A stretch of DNA of 42,093 bases from UBA2287 sp037442025 (GCA_037442025.1 JBBIRB010000023.1:1-42093); one strand, 5' to 3'; counted from the stretch's first letter, positions 30,829 through 41,256 are shown. The notes: a model not told the origin generated them from the sequence alone. A program made the numbers and translations.

Positions 30829-33800
30829 TTACTCTTCATTTACTTCAACCCCAACATTTTTACTGGCTTGGGTTAAGAGTTCATAATCATCCTTCGAGTA
30901 CACAACAATGTTATCGAATTCACGCAAACCAGTACCTGCGGGAATGAGATGTCCACAAATGACATTCTCCTTGAGACCTTCCAAAGTATCTACTTTACCA
31001 TAAATGGCGGCTTCATTAAGAACTTTTGTGGTTTCCTGGAAGGAAGCTGCCGACATGAAACTTTTTGTTTGAAGTGCAGCACGGGTAATTCCCTGGAGCA
31101 CCTGGCTTGAAGTTGCTGGAACCGCATCGCGCCCAGAAATTAGCTTCATATCCTTACGTTTCAGCATTGAATTTTCGTCGCGAAGTTTGCGGGCAGTAAT
31201 AATCTGACCCGGACGCACAGCAGTAGAATCGCCAGCATCGATAACAATCTTTTTATCAAAAATCCAATCGTTCTCTTCCATGAATTCCCACTTGTCAACA
31301 ATTTGTTTTTCGAGGAATCGGGTATCGCCTGGGTCCTCAATTTCAACCTTGCGCATCATTTGGCGAACGATTACCTCGAAATGCTTATCGTTGATTTTCA
31401 CACCCTGCATACGGTATACCTCCTGAATCTCGTTCACAATATACTCCTGTACTTTTGTGGGACCTTTAATTGCAAGAATGTCGGAGGGTGTAATGGAACC
31501 GTCGGACAATGGTGTTCCTGCTCTAACGTAGTCGTTCTCCTGAACAAGAATTTGTTTCGACAGGGGTACCAAATACTTTTTCTCCTCGCCAGTTTTAGAG
31601 CGAATTGAAATTTCCCTGTTACCACGTTTCACCTTACCAAAAGAAACTTCACCATCAATTTCAGCAACAATAGCTGGGTTCGATGGATTACGAGCCTCGA
31701 AAAGTTCGGTTACTCGGGGTAAACCTCCAGTGATGTCACCAGCTTTTCCAACGGCACGGGGAATTTTAACAAGTATGTCACCCGCTTCAACTGTTTTACC
31801 CTCTTCAACAACAATGTGCGAAGATACTGGAAGGTTGTATGAACGAAGTACCTCATTGCCCTCCACAATTTTAATCATGGGGTTTTTGGTTTTATCGCGA
31901 CTTTCAATGATAACCTTTTCGCGATATCCAGTTTGCTCATCAGATTCTTCGCGGAAAGTAACCTCTTTAATGACCGATTCGAAGGTAACTTTACCGCTCA
32001 TTTCAGAAATAACTACAGCATTCCATGGGTCCCAATCGCACAAATGCTGGCCCTTTTTAACATCGTCGCCATTATTTATATACAGTTTCGATCCGTATGG
32101 AATTGAATGGGTTGACAGGGTGATGCCAGTATTTTTATCAATAATACGCATTTCGGCCAAGCGACCTATTACAATATTAAAGGAACTACCAGAATTGTCT
32201 TTTTTGAAAACAGCCTTAAGTTCTTCAATTTCGGCACGACCATCGAAACGAGCAACGATCTTCGAATCGGCAATAATGTTCGAAGCGGTACCCCCTACGT
32301 GGAACGTACGAAGTGTAAGCTGAGTTCCTGGTTCACCAATCGATTGGGCAGCAATAACTCCCACGGCTTCTCCCTTTTGTACCATGCGGCCAGTAGCCAA
32401 ACTTCTTCCGTAGCATTTTGAGCAAACCCCTTTACGCGATTCGCATGTGAGAACCGAACGGATTTCAACCTGTTCAATTGGAGAATCGGTAATCTCCTTG
32501 GTTATTTCTTCGGTTAACTCCTCACCTGCAGAAACTATGAGTTTGCCCGTAAGCGGATGATAAATATCGTGAACGGTGGTTCTTCCAATAATCCTTTCGT
32601 GAAGCGTTTCAACAACCTCTTCGTTCTTTTTAATTGCAGTTGCAACCAATCCGCGAAGTGTACCACAGTCGGGTTCAGTTATAATAACATCCTGCGAAAC
32701 GTCCACCAAACGACGGGTAAGGTAACCAGCATCGGCCGTTTTAAGAGCAGTATCGGCCAAACCTTTACGTGCACCGTGGGTTGAAATGAAGTACTCGAGT
32801 ACCGATAGACCTTCTTTAAAGTTTGAAAGAATTGGGTTCTCGATAATTTCATTGCCCGTTGCGCCCGATTTTTGGGGTTTTGCCATAAGGCCCCTCATGC
32901 CACAAAGCTGACGAATTTGCTCTTTCGATCCACGAGCTCCAGAGTCGAGCATCATGTATACCGAATTGAAGCCCTGCTTATCGTCGGAAAGTTTTTTGAG
33001 AAGGGTAAGGGTTAGGTTGGCATTTGTATGTGTCCAAATATCGATAATTTGATTGTAACGCTCATTGTTGGTTATTAAACCAGCATTATAGTTGGCCATA
33101 ATTTCGTCCACCTGCTCGTAGCCTTCGTTAACCAATTCCTCTTTTTCAGCAGGAATCATAACATCATCGAGGTTGAACGACAACCCTCCCTTGAAGGCCA
33201 TAAAGTAACCCAAATCCTTTATATCGTCGAGGAATTGTGCAGTTCGTGCAATACCCGATTTTTTAAGAACGTTACCAATAATGTCGCGAAGCGATTTTTT
33301 GGTGAGCAACTCATTTATGAAACCCATTTCTCGGGGTACAGATTGATTGAAAATAACTCTACCAACCGTAGTTTCAATAATGCTATAACCAACTATATCG
33401 TCCCCCTGGTACTCAGGAATGCGAACTTTAATAATGGCGTGTAAGTCGGTTCGGCCTTCATTAAATGCAATTATTGCCTCCTCGGCAGAGTAAAAGCGCA
33501 AGCCATCCCCTTTAGCACCCTTTTTAGGCTTGGTTATGTAGTAAAGGCCTAAAACCATGTCCTGAGACGGTACCGTGATAGGTGCACCATTCGCAGGGTT
33601 CAGAATGTTATGTGAACCCAACATAAGCAATTGTGCTTCTAAAATGGCCTCATTTCCTAGTGGTAAGTGCACAGCCATTTGGTCACCGTCAAAGTCGGCG
33701 TTAAAAGCAGTACAGGAAAGTGGGTGAAGTTGAATTGCCTTTCCTTCAATAAGCTTAGGTTGAAATGCTTGAATACCTAAACGGTGAAGAGTTGGAGCTC

Positions 33801-35109
33801 GGTTAAGCAGCACCGGGTGACCCTTAAGAACGTTTTCGAGAATATCCCAAACAACAGGATCCTTGCGGTCAACAATTTTTTTAGCCGATTTAACTGTTTT
33901 TACAATCCCTCTTTCAATCAATTTCCTGATAATAAAAGGCTTGTAAAGTTCAGCAGCCATATCCTTGGGTAATCCACATTCGTGCATTTTAAGTTCAGGT
34001 CCCACCACAATTACCGAACGGGCCGAGTAATCGACACGTTTACCGAGTAAGTTCTGACGGAATCGTCCTTGTTTTCCCTTTAAACTATCGCTCAACGATT
34101 TCAAAGGTCTGTTAGCATCGGTTTTAACGGCATTGCTCTTGCGAGAATTGTCGAAAAGCGAATCGACTGCTTCCTGAAGCATACGCTTTTCGTTGCGTAG
34201 AATTACTTCGGGCGCTTTAATCTCGATTAGCCTTTTAAGACGGTTATTTCTAATAATAACCCTTCGGTAAAGATCGTTAAGATCCGATGTGGCAAAACGG
34301 CCACCATCGAGGGGTACAAGAGGACGAAGTTCGGGTGGAATAACGGGAATTACCTTAAGTATCATCCACTCAGGTTTGTTAATATTAACCGATTCGCGGA
34401 AGGCCTCAACAACCTGTAAGCGTTTGAGCGCTTCGTTTTTACGTTGTTGAGAAGTTTCGTTATTGGCTTTATGGCGAAGATCGTAGCTCAAACCATCCAA
34501 ATCGATTCGCGACAGCAGCATATGAAGCGCTTCTGCACCCATAGCTGCAATAAATTTATTAGGGTCGCTATCGTCGAGGTATTGGTTTTCTTTAGGTAAC
34601 GACTCGAGTATATCCAAATACTCCTCCTCGGTTAAAAAATCCATGTAATTTATGCCCTCGGCAGCTTTAATTCCGGGGTTAATAACTACATAGCGCTCGT
34701 AATAAATAATTGAGTCGAGCTTTTTTGTAGGCAAGCCTAGCAAATAGCCAATTTTGTTTGGAAGCGAACGAAAGTACCAAATATGAGCAACAGGTACAAC
34801 CAAACTGATGTGCCCCATACGTTCGCGACGAACCTTCTTTTCGGTAACTTCAACTCCGCAACGGTCGCAAACAATCCCTTTGTATCGGATGCGCTTATAC
34901 TTTCCGCAATGGCATTCATAATCCTTAACAGGACCAAAAATCCTTTCGCAGAAAAGACCGTCGCGTTCTGGCTTGTAGGTTCTATAATTTATGGTTTCGG
35001 GTTTAAGCACTTCACCGCTGGAGCGCTCCAGAACTTCTTCGGGAGACGATAAACCAATAGTTATTTTTGAGAAGTTGCTTTTAACCTTATTTTCCCTTCT
35101 GAACGACAT
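30829..35109 (-). CDS. rpoC: DNA-directed RNA polymerase subunit beta'
   Basis: 1426 aa. The N-terminal zinc finger (CHCGK...CDRCG), the catalytic NADFDGDQM with three Mg-binding aspartates, the bridge-helix region and a second Cys set (CESRKGVCSKCYG) are all intact. The start MSFRRENKVKSNFSKITIGL is the usual Bacteroidota N-terminus. A longer reading from 35163 would place a hairpin (35143-35166) at its start and has no family support. No intein or large lineage insertion is evident. It lies 73 bp after rpoB. Confidence 0.98.
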   Translation of the reverse strand: MSFRRENKVKSNFSKITIGLSSPEEVLERSSGEVLKPETINYRTYKPERDGLFCERIFGPVKDYECHCGKYKRIRYKGIVCDRCGVEVTEKKVRRERMGHISLVVPVAHIWYFRSLPNKIGYLLGLPTKKLDSIIYYERYVVINPGIKAAEGINYMDFLTEEEYLDILESLPKENQYLDDSDPNKFIAAMGAEALHMLLSRIDLDGLSYDLRHKANNETSQQRKNEALKRLQVVEAFRESVNINKPEWMILKVIPVIPPELRPLVPLDGGRFATSDLNDLYRRVIIRNNRLKRLIEIKAPEVILRNEKRMLQEAVDSLFDNSRKSNAVKTDANRPLKSLSDSLKGKQGRFRQNLLGKRVDYSARSVIVVGPELKMHECGLPKDMAAELYKPFIIRKLIERGIVKTVKSAKKIVDRKDPVVWDILENVLKGHPVLLNRAPTLHRLGIQAFQPKLIEGKAIQLHPLSCTAFNADFDGDQMAVHLPLGNEAILEAQLLMLGSHNILNPANGAPITVPSQDMVLGLYYITKPKKGAKGDGLRFYSAEEAIIAFNEGRTDLHAIIKVRIPEYQGDDIVGYSIIETTVGRVIFNQSVPREMGFINELLTKKSLRDIIGNVLKKSGIARTAQFLDDIKDLGYFMAFKGGLSFNLDDVMIPAEKEELVNEGYEQVDEIMANYNAGLITNNERYNQIIDIWTHTNANLTLTLLKKLSDDKQGFNSVYMMLDSGARGSKEQIRQLCGMRGLMAKPQKSGATGNEIIENPILSNFKEGLSVLEYFISTHGARKGLADTALKTADAGYLTRRLVDVSQDVIITEPDCGTLRGLVATAIKKNEEVVETLHERIIGRTTVHDIYHPLTGKLIVSAGEELTEEITKEITDSPIEQVEIRSVLTCESRKGVCSKCYGRSLATGRMVQKGEAVGVIAAQSIGEPGTQLTLRTFHVGGTASNIIADSKIVARFDGRAEIEELKAVFKKDNSGSSFNIVIGRLAEMRIIDKNTGITLSTHSIPYGSKLYINNGDDVKKGQHLCDWDPWNAVVISEMSGKVTFESVIKEVTFREESDEQTGYREKVIIESRDKTKNPMIKIVEGNEVLRSYNLPVSSHIVVEEGKTVEAGDILVKIPRAVGKAGDITGGLPRVTELFEARNPSNPAIVAEIDGEVSFGKVKRGNREISIRSKTGEEKKYLVPLSKQILVQENDYVRAGTPLSDGSITPSDILAIKGPTKVQEYIVNEIQEVYRMQGVKINDKHFEVIVRQMMRKVEIEDPGDTRFLEKQIVDKWEFMEENDWIFDKKIVIDAGDSTAVRPGQIITARKLRDENSMLKRKDMKLISGRDAVPATSSQVLQGITRAALQTKSFMSAASFQETTKVLNEAAIYGKVDTLEGLKENVICGHLIPAGTGLREFDNIVVYSKDDYELLTQASKNVGVEVNEE

Positions 35110-35142
35110 AATATGTTGGTTATTATGGTTAAAACTGCTTAA

Positions 35143-35166
35143 AGATTGGGGCATACACCCCAATCT
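35143..35166 (-). other. Stem-loop between rpoB and rpoC
   Basis: A 9-bp stem AGATTGGGG/CCCCAATCT with a 6-nt loop in the rpoB-rpoC gap. The sequence after it on the minus strand (UUUAAGCAG) is a poor U-tract, so it may be an mRNA processing or stability element rather than a terminator. Confidence 0.55.
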
Positions 35167-35182
35167 CTTATATTAAAGCTTG

Positions 35183-38100
35183 TTAATCGAGATTAACGCT
35201 TAGACCTAATCCACGTAATTCGTGCAGAAGTACGTTGAGCGATTCGGGTATTCCAGGCTGCGGCATGGGTTCTCCTTTAACAATCGATTCGTATGCTTTG
35301 GCTCGGCCAATAACATCGTCCGATTTGATTGTTAGTATCTCCTGAAGAATATGGGAAGCACCAAATGCTTCGAGTGCCCAAACCTCCATTTCACCAAATC
35401 GCTGGCCTCCAAATTGAGCTTTACCTCCAAGTGGTTGCTGAGTAATAAGTGAGTATGGTCCAATAGAACGAGCATGCATTTTGTCGTCGACCATATGCCC
35501 TAATTTCAGCATATAAATCACTCCTACGGTAGCTGGTTGGTCGAAGCGTACACCCGTACCCCCATCGTATAGGTAGGTTTTTCCGAAACGTGGTATTCCC
35601 GCTTGCTCAGTGTAATTGCTGATCTCATCTAGTTTAGCTCCATCGAATATAGGAGTACTAAATTTAACTCCCAATTTTTGGCCAGCCCATCCCAGAACAG
35701 TCTCGTAAATCTGCCCAAGGTTCATACGCGAAGGTACACCAAGTGGGTTGAGTACAATGTCAACGGGAGTTCCATCCTCAAGGAAAGGCATATCTTCATC
35801 GCGAACAATTTTGGCAACGATACCCTTGTTTCCGTGACGACCTGCCATTTTATCGCCTACTGTTACCTTACGTTTTTTTGCTATGTAAACCTTAGCCAAC
35901 TGAACTATGCCTGCAGGCAATTCATCGCCTATTGTAATGTTGAATTTCTTGCGTTTGAATTCGGCATCGTATTCCTTATACTTCAGTATGTAGTTGTGAA
36001 TAACGGCTTTAATCAGGTCGTTCTTCTTCTTATCGGTTGTCCACTTATTGGGGTCAACATTCAGATAATCGATGTCGGCAAGCATTTTATGAGTAAACTT
36101 AACCCCTTTCGAAACGATTTCCTGACCAAATAAATCTTCAACGCCTTGCGAAGTTTTACCGTTTACTAATTCGAAGATTTTATCGATAAGCATATCGCGA
36201 AGCTTTGCAGCTTGAGCGTTGAACTCATCGTCAATTTTGGCAAGAAGGTTCTTTTCAGAAATTTTTGCCTTCTTAGGATCTTTAATGGAACGGGAAAACA
36301 ACTTTTTGTCGATTACGGTTCCATAAAGCGAAGGTGAAGCTTTTAGTGAAGCATCCTTAACATCGCCTGCTTTGTCTCCAAAAATGGCACGTAAAAGTTT
36401 CTCTTCGGGTGTAGGATCCGACTCCCCTTTAGGAGTAATTTTACCAATCAGAATATCGCCAGGAACCACATTGGCACCAATGCGAATCATTCCGTTCTCA
36501 TCCAAATCTTTAGTGGCTTCCTCGCTCACATTGGGAATATCTGAAGTGAGTTCTTCTAGGCCACGTTTGGTATCACGAACTTCAAGAATGTACTCATCAA
36601 TATGCAGCGATGTGAAAACGTCTTCGCGTACCAACCTTTCGCTAATTACAATTGCATCCTCAAAGTTGTAACCCTTCCAGGGCATGAATGCAACCTTAAG
36701 GTTCCTGCCCAAAGCCAACTCTCCACCTACCGTAGAATAACCTTCGGTTAGAATTTGACCCTTTTTAACCTCCTGTCCTTTGAAAACTATTGGTTTAAGA
36801 GTAATGCAGGTGTTTTGGTTGGTTTTATTGAATTTAGGTAAACGGTACTTCTTTATATCGGGTTCGAAACTAACGAAACGTTCCTCTTCGGTTTGGTTAT
36901 ACTTAATAATAATTTCAGTAGCATCTACCTTCTCTACAATTCCATCAGCTTCTGCAACAATTTGAACCCGGCTATCGCGAACCACTGAACCTTCGAGACC
37001 TGTTCCAACTATAGGAGCTTCGGGATTCAATAAAGGTACAGCCTGCCTCATCATGTTCGAGCCCATAAGTGCGCGGTTAGCATCGTCGTGCTCTAGGAAT
37101 GGTATAAGCGAAGCAGCAATTGATGCAATTTGATTAGGAGCAACGTCCATTTTATGAACAGTTTCCTTTTCAGCCAGAGGATAATCTGCTTCGTGACGAG
37201 CTTTTACTCTCGGATTTACAAACCAACCATTATCATCAATTGGGGCATTTGCCTGTGCAATAATGATATCTTCCTCCTCTTCGGCACTTAAATAGGTTAT
37301 ACCCTCGTTGGTTAATTGAACCTGACCGTTTGTAACCTGCCTGTATGGAGTTTCAATAAATCCCAAATCGTTTACCCTAGCATATACGCAGAGCGAAGAT
37401 ATAAGACCAATATTTGGTCCTTCGGGGGTTTCAATGGGACAAAGCCTTCCGTAGTGTGTATAGTGTACGTCGCGCACCTCAAAACCTGCACGTTCGCGGG
37501 AAAGACCTCCGGGCCCCAATGCCGACAAGCGTCGCTTGTGGGTCATTTCGGCTAACGGGTTGGTTTGGTCCATGAACTGCGAAAGCTGGTTAGTACCAAA
37601 AAACGAATTGATAACCGACGAGAGGGTTTTGGCATTAATCAGGTCAATTGGGGTAAATACCTCATTATCCCGAACATTCATTCGTTCACGAATGGTACGG
37701 GCCATGCGAGCCAAACCTACACTAAACTGATTAGCAAGTTGTTCGCCCACAGTTCTAACCCTACGGTTACTCAAGTGGTCGATATCATCAACATCGGCTT
37801 TGGAATTGATTAACTCAATGAGATACTTAATAATCTCAATAATATCCTCCTTAGTAAGCACCTTGGTAGTAATGTCTACTGAGAGATTAAGTTTCTTATT
37901 GATTCGATAACGTCCTACATCGCCAAGGTCGTAGCGTTTATCGGAAAAGAAAAGTTTATCGATAACATCGCGAGCAGTAGCCTCATCGGGTGGTTCCGAG
38001 TTTCGAAGTTGCCGGTAAATATGAACAACTGCTTCCTTTTCAGAATTGCAGGGATCTTTCTGTAACGTGTTGTATATAATAGCAAAATCCGATATGTTCT

Positions 38101-38998
38101 GGGATTCTTTGTGCAGAAGAATGGTTTTAGCACCCGACTCCACAATAAGGTCAATATGATCGCTTTCAATTATGGTTTCACGATCGAGAACTACCTCATT
38201 CCGTTCAATAGAAACTACCTCACCGGTGTCCTCATCAACGAAATCTTCAACCCACGACTTAAGAACACGTGCAGCGAGCCTACGACCTTCATACTTCTTC
38301 AAACTAGCTTTCGATACCTTGATTTCATCGGCTAAATTGAAAATTTCGAGAATGTCTTTATCAGCTTCAAAGCCTATGGCCCTAAGAAGGGTTGTTACGG
38401 GCAATTTCTTTTTTCTGTCGATGTATGCATACATCACATTATTAATGTCGGTAGCAAACTCAATCCACGAACCCTTAAATGGAATGATGCGGGCAGAATA
38501 GAGTTTGGTTCCGTTGGCATGTACGCTCTGACCAAAGAACACGCCAGGTGAGCGATGCAGCTGAGAAACAACTACGCGCTCGGCACCATTAATAACAAAG
38601 GTACCACGGGGGGTCATGTAAGGAATGGTTCCTAGGTAAACATCCTGAACCACTGTATCGAAATCCTCGTGTTCAGGATCGGTACAGTAAAGTTTCAGTT
38701 TGGCCTTTAGTGGAACACTAAATGTTAAACCTCTCTCAAGGCACTCCTCAATGGAGTATCGGGGAGGATCAATAAAATAATCGATAAACTCGAGAACGAA
38801 ATTATTCCGAGTATCGGAAATGGGAAAATTTTCGTTGAAAACTTTGTATAGGCCCTCCTTCTTGCGCTCTTCTATGGAAGAACCAAACCTAAAGAATTCA
38901 ATAAACGATTTCAATTGAATATCAAGAAAGTCTGGATATCCAAGTTGATTTTTAGTTTTAGCGAAGGAGATTCTTGGGTTATTTGTTTCGAGAAACAT
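35183..38998 (-). CDS. rpoB: DNA-directed RNA polymerase subunit beta
   Basis: 1271 aa. It starts FLETNNPRISFAKTKNQLGYPDFLDIQLKSF, the usual Bacteroidota N-terminus. The rifampicin-binding region reads FFGTNQLSQFMDQTNPLAEMTHKRRLSALGPGG, which is wild-type-like with Asp, His and Ser at the classic resistance positions. The C-terminal EMEVWALEAFGASHILQEILT interacts with beta'. It is preceded by a 101-bp gap with a terminator-like hairpin after rplL. Confidence 0.98.
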   Translation of the reverse strand: MFLETNNPRISFAKTKNQLGYPDFLDIQLKSFIEFFRFGSSIEERKKEGLYKVFNENFPISDTRNNFVLEFIDYFIDPPRYSIEECLERGLTFSVPLKAKLKLYCTDPEHEDFDTVVQDVYLGTIPYMTPRGTFVINGAERVVVSQLHRSPGVFFGQSVHANGTKLYSARIIPFKGSWIEFATDINNVMYAYIDRKKKLPVTTLLRAIGFEADKDILEIFNLADEIKVSKASLKKYEGRRLAARVLKSWVEDFVDEDTGEVVSIERNEVVLDRETIIESDHIDLIVESGAKTILLHKESQNISDFAIIYNTLQKDPCNSEKEAVVHIYRQLRNSEPPDEATARDVIDKLFFSDKRYDLGDVGRYRINKKLNLSVDITTKVLTKEDIIEIIKYLIELINSKADVDDIDHLSNRRVRTVGEQLANQFSVGLARMARTIRERMNVRDNEVFTPIDLINAKTLSSVINSFFGTNQLSQFMDQTNPLAEMTHKRRLSALGPGGLSRERAGFEVRDVHYTHYGRLCPIETPEGPNIGLISSLCVYARVNDLGFIETPYRQVTNGQVQLTNEGITYLSAEEEEDIIIAQANAPIDDNGWFVNPRVKARHEADYPLAEKETVHKMDVAPNQIASIAASLIPFLEHDDANRALMGSNMMRQAVPLLNPEAPIVGTGLEGSVVRDSRVQIVAEADGIVEKVDATEIIIKYNQTEEERFVSFEPDIKKYRLPKFNKTNQNTCITLKPIVFKGQEVKKGQILTEGYSTVGGELALGRNLKVAFMPWKGYNFEDAIVISERLVREDVFTSLHIDEYILEVRDTKRGLEELTSDIPNVSEEATKDLDENGMIRIGANVVPGDILIGKITPKGESDPTPEEKLLRAIFGDKAGDVKDASLKASPSLYGTVIDKKLFSRSIKDPKKAKISEKNLLAKIDDEFNAQAAKLRDMLIDKIFELVNGKTSQGVEDLFGQEIVSKGVKFTHKMLADIDYLNVDPNKWTTDKKKNDLIKAVIHNYILKYKEYDAEFKRKKFNITIGDELPAGIVQLAKVYIAKKRKVTVGDKMAGRHGNKGIVAKIVRDEDMPFLEDGTPVDIVLNPLGVPSRMNLGQIYETVLGWAGQKLGVKFSTPIFDGAKLDEISNYTEQAGIPRFGKTYLYDGGTGVRFDQPATVGVIYMLKLGHMVDDKMHARSIGPYSLITQQPLGGKAQFGGQRFGEMEVWALEAFGASHILQEILTIKSDDVIGRAKAYESIVKGEPMPQPGIPESLNVLLHELRGLGLSVNLD

Positions 38999-39035
38999 TG
39001 GAGTTGGATTAGTTGAACCATTAAATATAACAATA

Positions 39036-39068
39036 AAAAGGCTTAGAATCTATTCTCATAGATTCTAA
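39036..39068 (-). terminator. Attenuator-like hairpin between rplL and rpoB
   Basis: An 11-bp perfect stem TTAGAATCTAT/ATAGATTCTAA with a 4-nt loop, followed on the minus strand by GCC then UUUUU (39035-39039). It lies between the rplL stop and the rpoB ATG. It is likely a partial terminator that sets the ribosomal protein to RNA polymerase ratio, as known at this junction in other bacteria. Confidence 0.7.
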
Positions 39069-39099
39069 ACCTCTAATCCCTAATAATATCAGGCTTTCC

Positions 39100-39483
39100 C
39101 TATTTAAGTTCAACTTCTGCTCCTGCCTCCTCAAGTTGTGCTTTAATGGATTCAGCCTCTTCTTTCGAAGCACCTTCTTTAACTGCTTTGGGTGCTGCGT
39201 CAACAAGATCCTTAGCTTCTTTTAAGCCTAAACCGGTAAGCTCTTTAACAAGTTTTACAACTTGCAATTTAGCTCCACCAGCCGATTTTAGAACCACGTC
39301 GAAAGTGTTCTTTTCAGCAACAGCTGCTCCACCGGCGTCGCCACCAGCAGCGGGAGCAGCTACAGCAACAGCTGCAGCAGCAGGCTCAATTCCGTATTCA
39401 TCCTTTAGTATTTGAGCAAGCTCGTTAACTTCCTTTACGGTTAGGTTAACCAATTCTTCTGCAAATTTCTTAAGATCTGCCAT
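39100..39483 (-). CDS. rplL: Ribosomal protein L7/L12
   Basis: 127 aa. The N-terminal dimerisation helix (LKKFAEELVNLTVKEVNELAQILKDEYGI), an Ala/Gly-rich hinge (AAAVAVAAPAAGGDAGGAA) and the C-terminal factor-binding domain (KLQVVKLVKELTGLGLKEAKDLVDAAPK) are complete. It forms the ribosomal stalk with L10. It lies 47 bp after rplJ. Confidence 0.98.
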   Translation of the reverse strand: MADLKKFAEELVNLTVKEVNELAQILKDEYGIEPAAAAVAVAAPAAGGDAGGAAVAEKNTFDVVLKSAGGAKLQVVKLVKELTGLGLKEAKDLVDAAPKAVKEGASKEEAESIKAQLEEAGAEVELK

Positions 39484-39530
39484 TTTAGTTAGTGTTTAAA
39501 AATTAATTCCAATGAAAATTCAAATTATTC

Positions 39531-40049
39531 TTAACGATCGCCGAGTGTTTTAACAACACCGGCCAAAATATTACGTCCCGACTGCAGCTGTGAAATAACA
39601 GTTTTAGCAGGGGATTGTAGCAGGGCAACCACATCGGCGATGAGTTCGTTCTTCGTTTTCAGAGAAACGAGCGCATCGATCTGGTTATCGCCCAGGTAAA
39701 ACGATTCTTGAACAAAGGCAGCCTTTAAAATGGGTCTGTCGTTTGTTCTGCGGAAATCCTTGATTAGTTTAGCGGGAACATTGCCACTTTCGGTAAATAA
39801 TACCGAAGTAACCCCTTTAAGGCTTTCGAAAAGAGGGGAAAAATCTGCTTTTTCACTTCTTTCAAGTGCCTTTTTCAGAAGGGTGTTCTTTACCACAACC
39901 ATTTTTATATTCTTTTCGAAGCACTTCCTACGCAAACTGCTAGTAGCAGCAGCATTGAGGTTAGATGTATCGGTAATATAAAAATGAGGGTACTGCTCTA
40001 TTTGTTCAGCTAAACTATCAATGATTGCGTTTTTATCTTCCCTTCTCAT
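39531..40049 (-). CDS. rplJ: Ribosomal protein L10
   Basis: 172 aa; N-terminal rRNA-binding region with KNAIIDSLAEQIEQYPHFYITD and VVKNTLLKKAL, and a C-terminal helix (VISQLQSGRNILAGVVKTL) that carries L7/L12 dimers. It lies 21 bp after rplA. I did not find a clear L10-binding leader in the short gap. Confidence 0.97.
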   Translation of the reverse strand: MRREDKNAIIDSLAEQIEQYPHFYITDTSNLNAAATSSLRRKCFEKNIKMVVVKNTLLKKALERSEKADFSPLFESLKGVTSVLFTESGNVPAKLIKDFRRTNDRPILKAAFVQESFYLGDNQIDALVSLKTKNELIADVVALLQSPAKTVISQLQSGRNILAGVVKTLGDR

Positions 40050-40070
40050 GATAATTGGGTCTATGCGTTA

Positions 40071-40772
40071 TTAATTCGACTCGGTAACTGACTTGGGATC
40101 GATAGCCAGACCAGGGCTCATGGTACTGGAAAGGTAGATGCTTTTAATATATGTACCTTTTGCCGCAGTAGGTTTTAACTTCACAATGGTTTGGATAAAT
40201 TCTTGAGCATTCTCGAGCAGCTTCTGGGGTTCAAACGAAACCTTGCCAATCGATGTGTGAACAATTCCGAACTTATCTACCTTGAAGTCAATTTTACCTT
40301 GCTTAACCTCATTTACGGCTTTGTCAACATCCATGGTGACTGTTCCGCTTTTGGGGTTTGGCATAAGTCCTCTGGGACCCAATATGCGACCTAGGGCGCC
40401 TATTTTGGCCATTACTGAGGGCATGGTAATAATTACATCTATATCAGTCCATCCGCCTTTTATTTTCTCGATATAATCGTCGAGACCAACATGGTCGGCA
40501 CCTGCAGCACGTGCAGCCTCCTCTTTATCGGGGGTGCAGAGCACAAGAACGCGAACGGTTTTACCGGTTCCGTGGGGAAGGGTTACCACGCCGCGAACCA
40601 TTTGGTTCGCTTTGCGGGGGTCAACACCCAAACGAATGTCGATGTCAACTGAAGCATCGAACTTCGTGAAGGTGATTTCCTTTACCAATCGCGCTGCATC
40701 GGTAAGCTTGTATTGCTTTCCGGGCTCAATCTTTGTCAACGCAAGTTTCTGATTCTTGGTTAGTTTTGTCAT
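40071..40772 (-). CDS. rplA: Ribosomal protein L1
   Basis: 233 aa. Signature blocks DVDIRLGVDPRKANQMVRGVVTLPHGTGK, ILGPRGLMPNPKSGTV and KAVNEVKQGKIDFKVDKFGIVH identify L1, which binds 23S rRNA at the E-site stalk. It lies 21 bp after rplK. Confidence 0.98.
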   Translation of the reverse strand: MTKLTKNQKLALTKIEPGKQYKLTDAARLVKEITFTKFDASVDIDIRLGVDPRKANQMVRGVVTLPHGTGKTVRVLVLCTPDKEEAARAAGADHVGLDDYIEKIKGGWTDIDVIITMPSVMAKIGALGRILGPRGLMPNPKSGTVTMDVDKAVNEVKQGKIDFKVDKFGIVHTSIGKVSFEPQKLLENAQEFIQTIVKLKPTAAKGTYIKSIYLSSTMSPGLAIDPKSVTESN

Positions 40773-40793
40773 CTCGGTAAAAGAGGTTAAAAG

Positions 40794-41234
40794 TTATTTA
40801 CCTTGAAATTCTCCTGTAACGGAAATACCCATACTACGGGCAGTTCCTGCTACCATTTTCATTGCCGATTCCAAGGTAAAACAATTCAGATCGGGCATTT
40901 TATCCTGTGCAATTTCTTTAACCTGCTCCCAAGTAACCGAAGCCACTTTCTTACGATTGGGCTCGGCAGAACCGCTTTTTTGCTTGCTTACTTCAAGCAA
41001 CTGAACGGCTACTGGGGGTGTTTTCACAATAAAGTCGAACGACTTATCGGAATAAACGGTTATAATTACAGGAAGGACTTTTCCGGCCTGGCTCTGGGTT
41101 CTGCTATTAAACTGCTTGCAGAACTCCATAATGTTTACCCCTTTCGAGCCGAGTGCGGGACCAACTGGGGGTGAAGGATTTGCTGCACCGCCTTTTATTT
41201 GTAACTTAATTAATCCGGCAACTTCTTTAGCCAT
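40794..41234 (-). CDS. rplK: Ribosomal protein L11
   Basis: 146 aa. The N-terminal KLQIKGGAANPSPPVGPALGSKGVNIMEFCKQFNSRT and the C-terminal RNA-binding domain KMPDLNCFTLESAMKMVAGTARSMGI are standard. It belongs to the GTPase-associated centre. The gene lies 22 bp after nusG. Confidence 0.98.
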   Translation of the reverse strand: MAKEVAGLIKLQIKGGAANPSPPVGPALGSKGVNIMEFCKQFNSRTQSQAGKVLPVIITVYSDKSFDFIVKTPPVAVQLLEVSKQKSGSAEPNRKKVASVTWEQVKEIAQDKMPDLNCFTLESAMKMVAGTARSMGISVTGEFQGK

Positions 41235-41256
41235 AATGGTTAGCTCTTAACGGTTT

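Noticed and set aside
31730..32323. 197-aa open frame on the plus strand opposite rpoC, and many shorter frames opposite rpoB, hydA, hydB and the acyl-CoA dehydrogenase gene
   Set aside because: They lie fully antisense to well-conserved genes, show no family motifs, and arise from the codon usage of the real genes.
37500..37640. Rifampicin-resistance mutation in rpoB
   Set aside because: The region FFGTNQLSQFMDQTNPLAEMTHKRRLSALGPGG has the wild-type-like residues at the classic positions.
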